A stretch of DNA of 64,000 nucleotides from Lycium barbarum (Eukaryota > Streptophyta > Magnoliopsida > Solanales > Solanaceae): contig NC_083344.1 of the NCBI RefSeq assembly GCF_019175385.1, positions 23,196,380-23,260,379 on the forward strand, read 5' to 3'. The notes beneath the pieces are model-generated. The model was not told the DNA's origin and ran no database searches. It saw only the letters and a program-made list of their open reading frames with translations. A program made the position numbers and the translations under genes. Shown here piece by piece: positions 46,077-59,019 of the stretch. Numbering within the stretch: position 1 is the first letter of the stretch; each line of letters begins with the position of its first letter.

Positions 46077-46784
46077 ACTTTCTGGTTTTCTGATGTGCCG
46101 TCTATGCGGACCTGGTGTCTCATATGTTGTCCACCTATGTCACGACTCAACCAGAGGGCCATGACGGGCACCCGGAGTTAACACACCGAGCACCTTTAAA
46201 CATACATCTCATAATCATTTCTGGGTGGACCATAAAGATAGCTCATAGATATCATAATCTGTAAGGACATCTATCACAACATAACGACATATTTTTGCAT
46301 AATCGTCAACAACTATGCCCATCATCCCAAGCCGACAAGGCTACCACAATATTACACAACAATATGAACTGATAAGGCTATAAAACTTCTAACTGTACAC
46401 ACATGTCTACGAGCATCTACATAGAATACAAGTGACCATAAGGACTAGTACCAATAGACTGCAGCTCCGAAGCAAATGGAGCGCTCCTGAGATTCCACTG
46501 ATGAAGCTCTTATAGGTCAGATCCGTCTACCTGTCTACCTGCGGGCATGAACGTAACATCCATAAGAAGGGACATCAGTACGAGCAATGTTTGAGTATGT
46601 AAGGTATGAATAGTAACATGATAAAAGCAAGAAGAATAGCGTAAGATAAAAGAACCGTTTATACCTCATGATACCTTTTAAGACATTCATCATGCCTACC
46701 TAACCTTTTTCTAAAAGAAACATTTCATATATCCACATACGTACCCATACAGTATAATACAATACAATAAGATACCACACAATA

Positions 46785-47010
46785 CCATACCCGGCCATAT
46801 AGGCTCGGTATTATCCGTACCCGACCATAGTAAGGTTAGGTAGTATCCGTACATGGCCATAGTAAGGCTCGGTAATATCCGTACCCAGTCATTTCAGGAC
46901 TCGGTGTATATCCGCATCCGGCCCTTTCGGGACTCGGTGATATCCTTACCAGGCCCTTTCGGGACTCGGTCATATCCTTACCCGGTCCTTTCGGGACTCG
47001 GTCACACATG
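46785..47010. repeat. Degenerate tandem repeat in LTR G, about seven units
   Basis: Units of about 30-33 bases follow the pattern CCGGCCCTTTCGGGACTCGG plus ATATCCGTA-like spacers. The last three units are the most alike. The units are built on a GGCC...GGGACTCGG inverted element. The same module, more degraded, is in LTRs N, D and I. Confidence 0.85.
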
Positions 47011-47069
47011 ACTATATATATACATACATAAGATTACATAAATAAAAACACATCATCATCATCAATATC

Positions 47070-50000
47070 TGTCACGACCCAGCCCCGTGGGCCGCGACTG
47101 GTGCCCTTCTGGGACACCCCAAACGAACTCACACCCAGATCATCGTAATCAGACTCGCCCAAACTCACGTACGTTATTCGAACTCAACATCGTAATCAGA
47201 CGTCTACCGAACACTTATCCTAAGCAGTCGCCCGTACAGATCAGACAAAACACAAATCAGAAAGGAGGCGGAATATACATCGCCAAATTTCACACACACA
47301 CATCAGAAGGGTGGCGGAATACACATCGCCCCCAAGTACATACACATACATACAAACTCAGAGGCCGACTTGGCCATAGCAGCGTACGGGCCGCTTAAGA
47401 ACGCAAAACAGACTCACATGCAAACACACCGGACCCACGACCCACAAATCTGACTACAGGCCTCTAAACAAAACAGAACATATGAACATATGACGGGACA
47501 GGGCCCCGCCGTACCCACACATCCACAAATGTACCGAACACACACATACAACAGAAAATATGTACCAAAAGTAGGCTCCGAATCAAGGGGAGCTCTCCAA
47601 CACAGCAGAATGAGTAGCCTAAACTGGAGGACCACCCAAACGAGCTTCTGTACCTGCGGGCATGAAACACAGCCCCCGAAGAAACGGGGGTCAGTACGGG
47701 AGAAGTACTGAGTATGTAAAGCAGAAGGTACAGAAATCACAACACAGCTGGAGTCAGAAAGAACAAACACACCGTCAACGTAAACAAAGCAAACCTGTGC
47801 GGGAGGCGAACGTACAAATGCAATCAAATCATGTATAGGGTTTAGGAACGTGGTCACCCCCCGACGCTGGTGCCACAACACATCATAACTCCAGAAGTTT
47901 TCAAATCTCCGTACAGTCTCCAGACACATCATATCACACACACATCACATCATCAGAACATATCATATGCCATATCACATCATAACTCCATAAACGGTAA
48001 CCGGCCCTATGGCGAGGCCTCGGAAACCGTAACACATCATGACTCCCGAATATGTTATGGCGCGCACAATCACAAAGTCGGCCCGGGTACCGACGAACGA
48101 AATCATAGCAGACAGCACGAACAGAGTAGTGCAGAAACCATATGCATATCAAAAATAATTTACCGGACTCAACATATAGTTTACATATAGGTATATACCG
48201 ACGCCAGAAGGCTCGGAGTAGGAATCAGATTAAGCAAAATTTGCGGGTAAAAGGCACGAAGTTCCAACTGCCAAATCTTTAGAGAAAACTGTTTATAGGT
48301 CATGTTCCGAAAACCTCACATTATTCAAAGTACAAAACGTTCACTAATGGCATAGGAAGTTTCAAACGCAGCATTGGGTCATAAACAAACGATCGCTGAT
48401 CATAGCGGACGCAAACGAACCAAACAAACCGAATAAGGGGAGCCTTGGGCTCGCGGGCCCACCTCGAGTCAAATTGAGGCGGCGGACGCAAATCACAGAC
48501 TTTAGGCTCCCTAGAGCCATCTACGAAAGTTTCGGAGAGTTTCGGACACAACAACAAAAGTTATGACGATTCGAACATTCTTTGGACCAAATGCAACAAA
48601 AGGGTTCAATTGCGCTGGATGAATAGTACCCAAACTTGAACCTAAATTTCCAAGAGCAGAGTTACCCCCGAGATTCCGATATTAACCTAGTATGACTAGG
48701 ACATGCCAAAAGAATGATAGGTAGGCTTTACATACCTGGTTGGCGCCTTACGCTCCTCAAATCGCAATTCCCGTTTCGTCCAGAAACTGCAAATGGTCAC
48801 CTTTACCAGTTACTATTCATGAGAATTAACATTTTAGTCTTTGGGCTAAATTTGGCTACCGAAATTTTGGCAGCACTTCCCCTATAAATCTAACACCCCC
48901 GAGACTTAGCTCGGCTCAAAATACAACGACAACAACAGCCCAAGCATCATTAAACCATACAACCCACAATCATACTACATTAACTTCCAAATTTCACTTT
49001 AATACATAAGTTGGCAAATTCTTGATTCAACTTCAAAATTCCAAATCTATTTCCACCTTAGTCCATTCATTCACTCATTCCCAATTATTCAAACACACTA
49101 CATACAAGTTCCAAACCACATACAAACATCCCCAAAGTTCACTACTTTCCAATTTTCATTCAAAACACCAAAAGTTACGACGAATGTTCTAACTTGCGTC
49201 GTTTCGTTCCAAATTCGTTATCATCAACCATAAATCTTATTTAAGGTCTTTAGTGTCATAAATATACTATGATATACACAAATATACCAAATGTATACGC
49301 TTTCCGATAACGTGCGAAATTATTTGCTAGCACCAACTCAATTCTTTAATCGATCCTTTACGACATAAAGATCACAACAACACATTATTCAAACTAAACA
49401 AGATAAAATTCTTATGGCTTGCACCACATGGAACTCACGGCCAAACACACCCTTTTTACACACACACACCATGCACAAACACAACCTCATCCCACAATCT
49501 TCACACTAATCCAATCACTAACACATATATATCCATTTCATTAACATTAAAACATAAAAATCTTACCTTTTTCTTGAATTTCCGACTTGTCGCAAACGTC
49601 GCTCTTTCTCCAAACTACTTGTATCACGTCGGAGAGCGTCTTGAGTACTCCACAACTATGTAAAACTCAAGATTTTTAGAGCAAGCACAAGGCTTGGGAA
49701 TTATTTTTTTTTCCTTTTTCTCTACACGGCCGAGAGGGGTTTTTGGTTGGAGTCAAGTTGAATTGTGATTTTTCTTGCTAAGTCCAAGGGGAGAATTGAT
49801 ATATATCCATATGTAGAGGTCATGTGCATAGCACATGACCTTTAAAATTGGGTTTGGGCCTCCCTAGGGGCCGGCCACCACCAAAGACTTGGGCCTAATT
49901 CCTTGTTGTCCAAACTTGGCCCAATTCGTGAAATGTCCCGTTTTGTAATTCCCGAAACTAATTTCTAAAATTCCAAATTTACCCTCGGCCTTCCCCGAGG

Positions 50001-50123
50001 TCTTGACATCAATGATTTCATAATCAACATGAGCATAGCAACTTGAATCAAATTATTTCCTCAACACACACAAGTCTTATTTATTTCTTGATTTCCCGTT
50101 ATACGAAAATACGGGACATAACA
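47070..50123 (-). mobile_element. Solo LTR H (3.1 kb) nested in LTR G
   Basis: It reads TGTCACGACCCAGCC...GGGACATAACA, flanked by perfect ATATC (47065-47069 and 50124-50128). It includes the GC hairpin GACGGGACAGGGCCCCGCC (47492-47510), the conserved block (about 47655-47725) and a CTACCGAAATTTTGGCAG near-palindrome (about 48856). Its right part (48900-49560) is A/C-rich and non-coding. It is the innermost layer of the right side of the nest. Confidence 0.93.
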
Positions 50124-53100
50124 ATATCATTATCACCATATCTTTCCTTAGAGGATCAACTATCGTAAGGTGAGATCAATAGTGTCATGGGAGTATCAAG
50201 AATGATGAACTTGGATAGCATTGGAAATAGAATTATCATCATCGCTATATTTCACCTAGAAGGAACAAGTATTATAAGGTGAGATCAACAACAATGGATG
50301 AAATCAAGAAAATCATGAAATAAGCTCAATAATCTCATAATAGTATCAAATCTATAAACTTTGGAATTTCCAAAAATGGAATCATCATCGTCATCATAGT
50401 CATCATAGCGAACGTCTTATCTTTATCATCATAAGAGGCCCTAGAAATCATGAACTTCTAGCTTTGGAAATAAGAATGTTATGGAAATATGTATGGAATC
50501 ATAACATAGGAATCATGCCTTTTGAAATAAAGGGACTAGCCTTAACATATCTTTTCGGTCGCCTTAACTTTAACTACTTAACGCTTGTCCTCCCAAGCTC
50601 GTAAATCTGCATTTAAGAGAGTTCATACCACTGTTAGACTTATCGTCATATGCTTATCTTAAGTCTTCAAATTAATTCCTTTTAAAATCTACCGAAGCAG
50701 CATCTCCCCTATTTATAGCCCTAGCCCGGAATCACAATACCAACAAAATAATAACAATAGCAATACTAATAACAACAACATCATCATCAACACCAATATA
50801 CTCCATAAAACATCCCACACGATGTTTTTACCAATTTCTCAACCAACCATAACAATATCCACAATACCATAATCAAAGAATTATATTCAATAATCTCAAA
50901 TTAATCCAAAATCTCCTTTCAAATTCATTCCATAGTCATCATCTTTACTTTATTACTTTGCAACTTCTCTACTATGATTCTCTTCTTTTATAGGACTTGC
51001 TAAAACTTCAAATCAACTTAATCATGAGAAATAGGATGGAGAACATACCTTACACTAGAAGAACTTCACCGCACTCAACTTCTTCCAAGACCAAATTCAT
51101 CATAACATTAAGTAGAGACAAGAAACATCCTTCTCCATGAATTAGCTTGGGGTTTTGGAATTTGATCCTCTTTTGTGATGGTATAGAATGTTTTGGAATG
51201 GAGGAGAACCTTCAAGAACACTCTTATAATGGAGAGAGAAGTGTGGGAAGTTCTGGAGAGGTGGGGAGCTGTTAGGAGAAGTTAGGAGATTTCTAGAAGG
51301 TGGTGGAGTTGAAGAAAAATGAATAAAATGAAGTGTAGAGGCCCTTTTATAGGTGCCAAACTCGGATTGGGCTGGGCCACCACATAAGTGGGCTTTTATG
51401 TGAGTTTTCCGAATTTTCCGCCCAGGTCCGTATTCCTTTGACTGTCCGTTTTAAAACACCCATAACTCCCTACTTCGATATCGTATTGAAAAACGGTTTG
51501 TTGCGTTGGAAACTAGACTCGACAATTTTCATTTTAGGATCTTGAAACAGCTCAAAACTCTTGATATACCCAGAGATATACCCCTTTAAATTTGACCCAA
51601 AATTCTATCCAGAATTCTGCCAACATTTTTCCAAATTTTTGACAAACTTATTTTCTTCAATTTGCTTGGTCCCAGAATCCTCCAAAACTCTCCATACATG
51701 ATATTTATCATTAATCATACTTTATAATGGTCATGTCCTTTGGTTCCAAGGTTATCCTTCCCGGTTACAACTTATGAGATCATAATTCATCATTTACTTC
51801 ATTGTTACGTACTTCCTATGGCTTGTACCTTCCAAAACTTCATGGGGCGTCTATGATACTCCATTAATATGGTGAAGTATGTGGCATGCTCATGCTTTGA
51901 AAGTGCGAGGTGTAACAACCTATGTGTGACTTGGCCCGTAGATGCGAGAATGTGTGCTGTCAAGTGAGTCTGCATCTACAGAGATTTCTCCATAGATGCG
52001 AGGCCGCATCTGCGGGAATGGGTGCGCAGACGCAAGCAGATGCAAGATCACGGAAGATCAAATCACTAAATCCCGAAATTTAAATGACCTCTTTTCATTC
52101 ACTAAAATTCAAAACTTCGAGGGTTCTTGAGGGGTAATTTTGGGAAGCTTTTTGAGGATTTCAAAACTTCAAAACTTCTACCTTTTTATTTGTATTTTTC
52201 CATTAGAGTGGGTAAATTATGTTAGGGGTTTTGGGATGATAAACCCTTGGTTGATTTTCAACCATCTTTATTTCTAAATCAAGCTTTGTTGGGAAATTCC
52301 CTTGAATCTGATCGTTTAATCATTGGGGTAACTAGCTGCTAAGCTTGAATTTCTCTTTTGCTTAAGAGTTTGATTATGGAAAATAAGGGTTTTCGTAGAA
52401 ATTAGGGTTTTGATGAAATGAGGTAATTGATGTTAAATAGAGACTAGTTTGTGATGGATATTGGTATTTGGACTCCCTAGACTTTGGGTAGCTTAATTTT
52501 CCTATGAATTTCCTATTTTACCCTTGTGGGCCTGGGTACCCCGATAAGGGTCATTTTTTATTTCAATTGGTTTCATGGCTTTATTGGTATCATTAGCCTC
52601 TATTCTAATGTAGAATAATAATTTGATAGACTTTGATCGTTCGGAAGCTCTTCAAAAGGCGAAGGCTAGCGGACTAGTTCGTGGCACTTGTGAGGTGTCG
52701 AGGTAGGTTATGATTTACTTATGTCTAGACTTCGATTAGAGAATCATATATGTATAGTAGTGATTGACAAGGAAAACATGTAAGGCCTTCGAGCATGGTG
52801 TGACATTGTATTCCGACTAGGTTGGTATTGTCAGCTATTATATGGGTTTGTCGCCATACTTATGTTTTCTTTTAATTTCTGTGGGCTTGTCACGATATTG
52901 TGATTTCCATGCATTGATGTGACTGTCTTTGTTTTTTGAGATGTCACTTATCTTATGTAATGTGGAAGGATTGACACTGATAAGTCGAATTATGATTTGC
53001 ATTCATGGTAATTATTGTGGCTTCTATAATTTTGATATTGATGAGGTTGAGTTATGCATGGCATACATTCCATATTTCCTGTGTTATTGATTGGACGTGA

Positions 53101-54422
53101 TTGCCCTTGAAATGATGATAAGTGAGAGAATAAAGCCTCTGAGGTCTTTGCCGGAGAGTGTAAAAGAGAGAAAGTGCGGTGATCAGAGGTTACATACCAA
53201 AGTGGAAGAGAGTGCTCATGATTCGAGGTACATACCAGAGCTAGCGTGGTACATGAACTTCGCGGGTCCCCTATGGGTCATGACTATTGTGACATTTTCC
53301 TTAACATGTGTGTACGGTACAGAAAGGAGTCCTGGGGGCATTGCATAGCATATTATCACATTCATTCCACATCATCGCATGGCATATTATTTATCAATCT
53401 GTGATTGTTGATATACTAAGTTGTTGTTGTTGTGAGAGCTTGGTTAATGACTTGACATACTTATGGATTAGGGGCTTCACCTAGGCTTATGACTTGAGTT
53501 TTTTAGATTCATTACGACTATCTTGTAGTGACACTTTCCCGATTATCGTTGTTGTGTGTTTGTGTTGATTGCTTATCTGCTCTGTCTGTTAATTTCTTCC
53601 TATGTGTATGCGTGAACTAATCGTTGTCGGTCTATGATACCCATTAGTATGTTTGTTTGTACTCATACTACTCTTACTGTACTTTCCTTTTAGTAGAGCG
53701 TACGCCGCAGGTTTTAATTCCTATCCTCGGGAGTGATCCCGTGGCTTGTTGCTAGAGTTACCATGGTGAGCCATTTTCCAGATTCGCAACGCGGAAGCAG
53801 TTGTATACGTATATTTGTCCTTCCTTTTCTGAGATATTATTTATTATTGCCTATTCAGACTATGTATTTATTTAGTAGTGGCTCTTGTACTAGTTTAAGA
53901 GCATATCTTGGGGTATTTATGTATTAGTGCTTCTACACCGTTTATTTATATATTTGAGACTGTTAGTGTAGTATCTTCTTATTTTCTCTTGATGGATGTT
54001 AATTAAAAAGGGAAAGGTTCGCCCACCAGGGGGGTTGGTATGGGTGCCCTCACGATTCACGAGTTAAGTCGTGACAATTCGAAACATTCCAGGGTGAGCT
54101 ACATAGTAACTCGTAGCCCCTGGATATCTCATCTTTGGTGTTTTTCTTCAGTTGTTTACTTCAGACAGTTGTATTTCGTCCCATGGGACTTGTATTCACA
54201 CATCTTTAGTGTTCTTGTATTTCTAGACCAGGTTTTGGGGGTTGTATATGACTTGGTTACTCTTTCCGTACTTATCTTATTTTATGACAGTATCGGATTA
54301 TGTTTTTAGTAAATGGTTGATTCCTTATTATTTATCTAATATTTGCTAAACTATTTCAGAATGGTTCTCCTACCGGTGGGATAGTGTGGGTGCCATAATG
54401 GCATGCGAATTGGGTCGTGACA

Positions 54423-54844
54423 AATTAATATCAGAGCCTTGGGTTCACCGGCCTCATGAGTACAAGAGCAATGTCTAGTAGAGTCTTACGGATTGGTACA
54501 TAGACATCCGTTCCCACCTTCTGGAGACTATAGGACATTTTAGGAAACTTCCATTCGTTCATTCCTTTCGTGCTAACTTGTTCAAGCTAAATATCTGACT
54601 TTATATTCTATTCTTTCATAGATGGTGAGGACATGGGTGGATACAGCTAGAGACGAGGACCGGTACCTACTGCTAGAGTTATGGCATGTGGCAGGGATCG
54701 AGGTAGAGGTCGGGTAGAGGGGGACCTCGTAGAGCAGCACCGGCCAGAGGTCGGGCACAAGTGGTGAGTCAGACTCGTGCTAGATTGCTGTCTCCCGAAC
54801 TGGTGGTCGAACATGAGGACGAGCCTATGAAGGAGGAGGGGCGG
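54423..54844 (+). pseudogene. Element K primer site, leader and gag start
   Basis: TAATATCAGAGC (54426-54437) is the tRNA-Met site with two G-to-A changes. The leader has GTCTAGTAGAGTCTTACGG (about 54474) and GACATTTTAGGAAACTTCC, like the other elements. A gag start at 54622 (MVRTWVDTARDEDR) is followed, after a frameshift, by VPTARVMACGRDRGRGR and, after another, by GPRRAAPARGRAQVV and PELVVEHEDEPMKEEGR. It is cut by element I at 54845. The basic, RG-rich gag head differs from the MPVKRK type. Confidence 0.8.
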
Positions 54845-57366
54845 TGTCACGACCATTCTAGGGGCCACGACGAGCGCCCGGTGCTAGCCCACCCGGGCAC
54901 CCCTTGGCTTGCACTTACACTTACATCTAGGTGAGCCATATAATTAAACATACATTTCTATTCATCAGGCATACTAGTCCCATTGGACAACAATGCCTTC
55001 ATATCATCATTGGCATCTATACCACGTCAATGTACATGAGCCAACAAGGCTAACAAAATGATATACAAAATATAGGCCGACAAGGCCAAACATATCTAAC
55101 CACGTACACATGTCTACGAGCCTCTAAGGAGAGTATGTCATATCACATAAGCGGGACAGGACCCCGCTATGCCCATAATTATATACACCAAAGAATAAGT
55201 ACCCAAAAATTATCGCTCCGAATGAAATGGAGCTCTGCTATGTAGTCCCTGAGAATGTAGCTATGGGTCAATCCTGTCTCCCTGTGCACCTGCGGGCATG
55301 ACGCAGCGTCCACAAACAAAAGGACGTCAGTACCAAGAATGTACTGAGTATGTAAAGCATGATCAATATCAATGTAAAAACATAATAAGCAACATGAAAG
55401 ATAACACGGGATGGGAGATAGTAATATCATCGTCACAGGCACTTACGTGCCTTTCATAGGAACTTTCCATTCTAATGCGTATTTGTGTACATATATCCAT
55501 ATCCGTATCCATAATCATATCCGTTCCATATTTGTACTCATATTCGTATACATACTCTTATTCACATTTATATCGTATCATATCCGTGTCCGTACTCATA
55601 TCTATATCATATACATAATCATATCATATACATAGCATTTACATAGCATACCCGACCATGCCGGATCGGTGTTTCATACATACTTGGCTAGCCAAGGCTC
55701 AAGGTTACACATACCTGGCCCTACCAAGGCTTCAGGGTTACATCTACTTGGCCCTACCAAGGCGTCAGGGTTATCCGTACCATCTGCAGAGGTGTGCGCG
55801 CATTACATAATCATATACATATTTATTTACATATCCTACCCGGCCTCATAAGCTCGGGGTTCCATAATAGTCATACATAGATACATATACATAATAGCCC
55901 ATAGGCATCTCTACTACTAACATCATTATCATCATCGTCATTATCATCACGTCTATCTTTATAGGCTTACTCATCGTACGAGGAACTTAGTACAATCGTA
56001 GCGTATTAAGAAATCGTGGGCTTTCTAGCTCGGAAGATCAAATCATTTGAAAGACATCATGGACTTATGGAAGATTTTGACGTTTGGCCAAAGAACCATG
56101 CCTTATGAAAGAAGGGTTAGCCTTACATACCTTTCCGTTCAACTATTTACCACTTGCACGTTCTCCTTCAACGCTCGCGTTTCTACCTTTATTAAAGTCA
56201 TACTATCATTAGAAATCGATAGCTAGTATATATGACTAAAACTAGAGAAAATCGGACAGCATCTCCTTCATTTATACGACGTTCCTCTATAGCGTATATC
56301 AACTCTCAAACGTCAATAATACATTCACAATACTATAACGATAGTCATTATTCATCCACATTTTCCATGGCCATAACGCATGACGACGTCCATTCTCATA
56401 AATTGCTCATCTCATGTTCTCAACATCATTTATAACATATTTACATCACAACACATCAAGAATCGTAACTCAAGTTAAGCCATTTCTCAAAATGGCACTA
56501 TTCCACATCCATGACCCTTTTTTCTATACCCTTCTACAATCCAAGTATTTCAACTCTCAAATACCTTACACAACATAGAAATATCATAAATATTACCTTA
56601 GATGTCATAGGAACAAGCCTTGTTTGATAATACTCCACTTGATCAAAAACCCTAGTTCGTCTCCAATGAGATTTCTTGACTTTTATGATCTTTAATGGGT
56701 TTTCTTACACTTGATTCACTTGGTTTATGTTGTTGATCACTAATAATCCTTGAATTCTTGTGGAATAAATGTAGAGAGATGTTTCAGAGAGAAGGGGTGA
56801 AGTGTAAAAATGAAATAATAAACTTGGTCCCCTTTTTCGTAACCCAAAATCTTATCTGGAATGAAAAGTCGTCGAAAGTACAACAGTGGTCGTAAACTCA
56901 GTTTACGGTCCGTATTCCAGTTTATGGGCCGTATTTCGTGAACGTATTCAATCATAACAGAACTAGAAAGTCAGGCTGAGACATGGTGATTTACGAACAC
57001 AGTTTACGGGCAGTATTTCAGTTTACGATCCGTATTTCAAGTCGTCTTTAACCATTCAAGCATCTGACAGAAAGTTGAAGTTTTTGATGTTGAAATACGA
57101 CATGGCAGTTTACGGTCCGTATACCACTTTACGGTCTGTATTTCATTTTACGATCAACTGGCCAAAGTGCAAATCTGCAACTTTCCACATTTTCAGAACC
57201 TATAGTTAGTCATTATGGAGCATAACCTATCTCTTATTGAAATTGCCTTTGGAATCTTACTTAGGGTCGTCAAACGTCTTTCCCTTCTTATTAAAACATC
57301 GTATACGCTATACCCTTTGTTAGCCTATCCACTGTACGTTCACGGGAAAATTTTCAAGGTGTAACA
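54845..57366 (-). repeat. Element I 3' LTR (2.5 kb)
   Basis: On the plus strand it reads TGTCACGACCATTC...AAGGTGTAACA. It carries the GC hairpin AGCGGGACAGGACCCCGCT (55150-55168), the conserved block (about 55270-55350), AGGCTTCAGGGTTACAT-type repeats (55650-55860) and a TTTACGGTCCGTA palindrome cluster (56880-57150). Confidence 0.92.
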
Positions 57367-57405
57367 TTCTTCCCCCCTTTTGGAACATTCGTCCTCGAAT
57401 GTTAA
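57367..57405 (-). other. Element I polypurine tract and palindromic motif
   Basis: The minus-strand tract AAAAGGGGGGAAGAA adjoins the LTR, and AACATTCGTCCTCGAATGTT (about 57384-57403) gives the same palindrome as in A, B and D. Confidence 0.88.
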
Positions 57406-57569
57406 GCACTCGGGATCCTGCGAAAATTTCGCCAGAGTTTCCCCTGTAACTTGGCACTACCAACCTATCACAACGAGCCATAATATCATTGCCTCATAGG
57501 GCTACATCACAATATCAACATATCTATGGCCACACACGACCAAAATCATGAAAAGTAAGCATATATACC

Positions 57570-59019
57570 TTATATCGTTGGTGTTTCATCTTGAATCTCT
57601 CCCAAGGGTTGAAATAAATGCGGGTATCTGGATCGCATACTTTCTTCCACTTCCCATGTCATTTCTTCTCGTTTACTGCTTCTCCATAAAACCTTAACTG
57701 AGGCCATTTCCTTTTTTCTAAGCCTCCTTACTTGCCTATCTAGTATGGCAATGGGTACCTCTTCATAAGTCAACTTTTTCGTCACTTGCACATCACTTAT
57801 TGGCACGATATCGAGACATGGAAAACTGGGTGAACTGACTCCAAATCCGGAGGTAGATTTAATTCGTTGGCCACTTTGCCCACTTTGCGCACAATCTCAT
57901 AAGGCCCAACATATCGGGAACTAAGCTTCCCTTCTTGCCAAATCGCATTACACCCTTCATCGGTGACACTTTCAAGAATACCCAATCTTTCACTTGGAAC
58001 GCTAAGTCTCTTCGACGATTATCCGTATAGGAGTTTTGACGACTTTGAGCTGCTAACAACCGATCCTGTATGAGCATGACTTTCTCTACAGCTTACTGCA
58101 CCAAGTCTGGTCCTATCAATCTAGCCTCTCCAGCTTCAAACCACCCAATTGGGGATCTACATTTTCGCCCATATAGAGCTTCATACGGTGCCATTTGAAT
58201 GCTAGAGTGATAGCTATTATTGTAAGAAAATTCAATGAGCGGCAAATGGTCATCCCAATTACCTCCAAAATCTAGCATACATGCCCGTAACATATCTTCA
58301 AGAGTCTGAATGGTGCGTTCAGCTTGCCCATCGGTCTGCGGGTGAAATGTCGTGCTAAGGCTCACTTGGGTCCCTAAACCCTCTTGGAAAGACTTCCAAA
58401 AATTTGTTGTAAACTGAGTCCATCTATCAGAGATAATAGATGCTGGAATACCATGGAGTCTCACTATCTCTTTAATATAAATCCATGCATAATCTTCTGC
58501 CACATAGGTCGTTCTGACAGATAAGAAATGAGCTGACTTTGTGAGCCTATCCACAATCACCCATATAGAATCATACTTACGTCGAGAACGGGGTAAGCCT
58601 GCAATAAAGTCCATGTTAATTACTTCCCACTTCCAAGTTGGAATTTCTATGGCTTGCAACAATCCACCCGGCTTTTGGTGCTCAATTTTCACCTGTTGAC
58701 AGTTGGGACATTGAGCTACAAATTCTGCTATATCTTTCTTCATCCCATTCCACCAATATACAGACTTAAGATCACGATACATCTTCATCACACCGGGGTG
58801 AACAGAATAACGGGAACAATGAGCTTTTTTCAATATCTGGTGGCGTAAACCTGCCACATTGGGAATGCATAGTCTGTCTCGACATCGGAGAACTCCATCT
58901 CCTAAAAGCTCAAACGATGACTCTTCTTTCTGAGGGAGTGTATCTCTGTAATGCATTAGCATGGAATCTTCATATTGTCGCTTCTTCACTTCTACTACTA
59001 ACGACGAGACTGCTAAATT
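57570..59019 (-). pseudogene. Element I integrase and chromodomain-like tail
   Basis: A 298-residue frame (58093-58989) carries the intact HHCC zinc region ([10 protein letters not shown]...[11 protein letters not shown]) and all three core acidic positions ([26 protein letters not shown]). The Gly of the SDRG motif is Trp. A stop at 58093 follows GPDLVQ, and two frame changes at about 57860-57990 and 57800 break the C-terminal domain. The tail reads ILDRQVRRLRKKEMASVKVLW...SRYPHLFQPLGEIQDETPTI to a natural stop at 57570. Upstream, a TAG for Gln (59020-59022) separates it from RNase H. Confidence 0.92.

Larger units (their letters stand above)
46138..51917 (-). mobile_element. Solo LTR G (2.7 kb) in LTR K, carrying solo LTR H
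   Basis: It reads TGTCACGACTC...GAGGTGTAACA, with perfect ACCTA duplications (46133-46137 and 51918-51922). It has the conserved block (about 46535-46600), a tandem repeat (46785-47010), two CTCACC/GGTGAG-type inverted pairs (about 50138-50175 and 50250-50285) and, near its start in the sense direction, GGAAACTAGACTCGAC at about 51507. No coding content. Confidence 0.93.
46077..54422 (+). repeat. LTR K of a third chromovirus family, carrying solo LTR G
   Basis: The left part is 46077-46137 and the main part 51923-54422, about 2.56 kb without G. It ends TTGGGTCGTGACA beside a decayed primer site, so it is a 5' LTR. Its start is unclear: no TG boundary or duplication stands out, and it may be truncated. 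GATGCGAGGCCGCATCTGCG-type inverted repeats lie at 51930-52050. Near its 3' end are AGTAGAGCGTACGCCGCAGG and a GGTGCCATAATGGCATGC inverted repeat. The short frame at 53091-53348 has no recognisable product. Confidence 0.78.

Noticed and set aside
53091..54309. Host gene fragments in the 52.0-54.4 kb stretch, which lacks gag-pol and tandem arrays
   Set aside because: The stretch ends in GTCGTGACA next to a decayed tRNA-Met primer site and a gag start, so it is the body of LTR K. Frames there are short and unrelated to known proteins as far as I can see.
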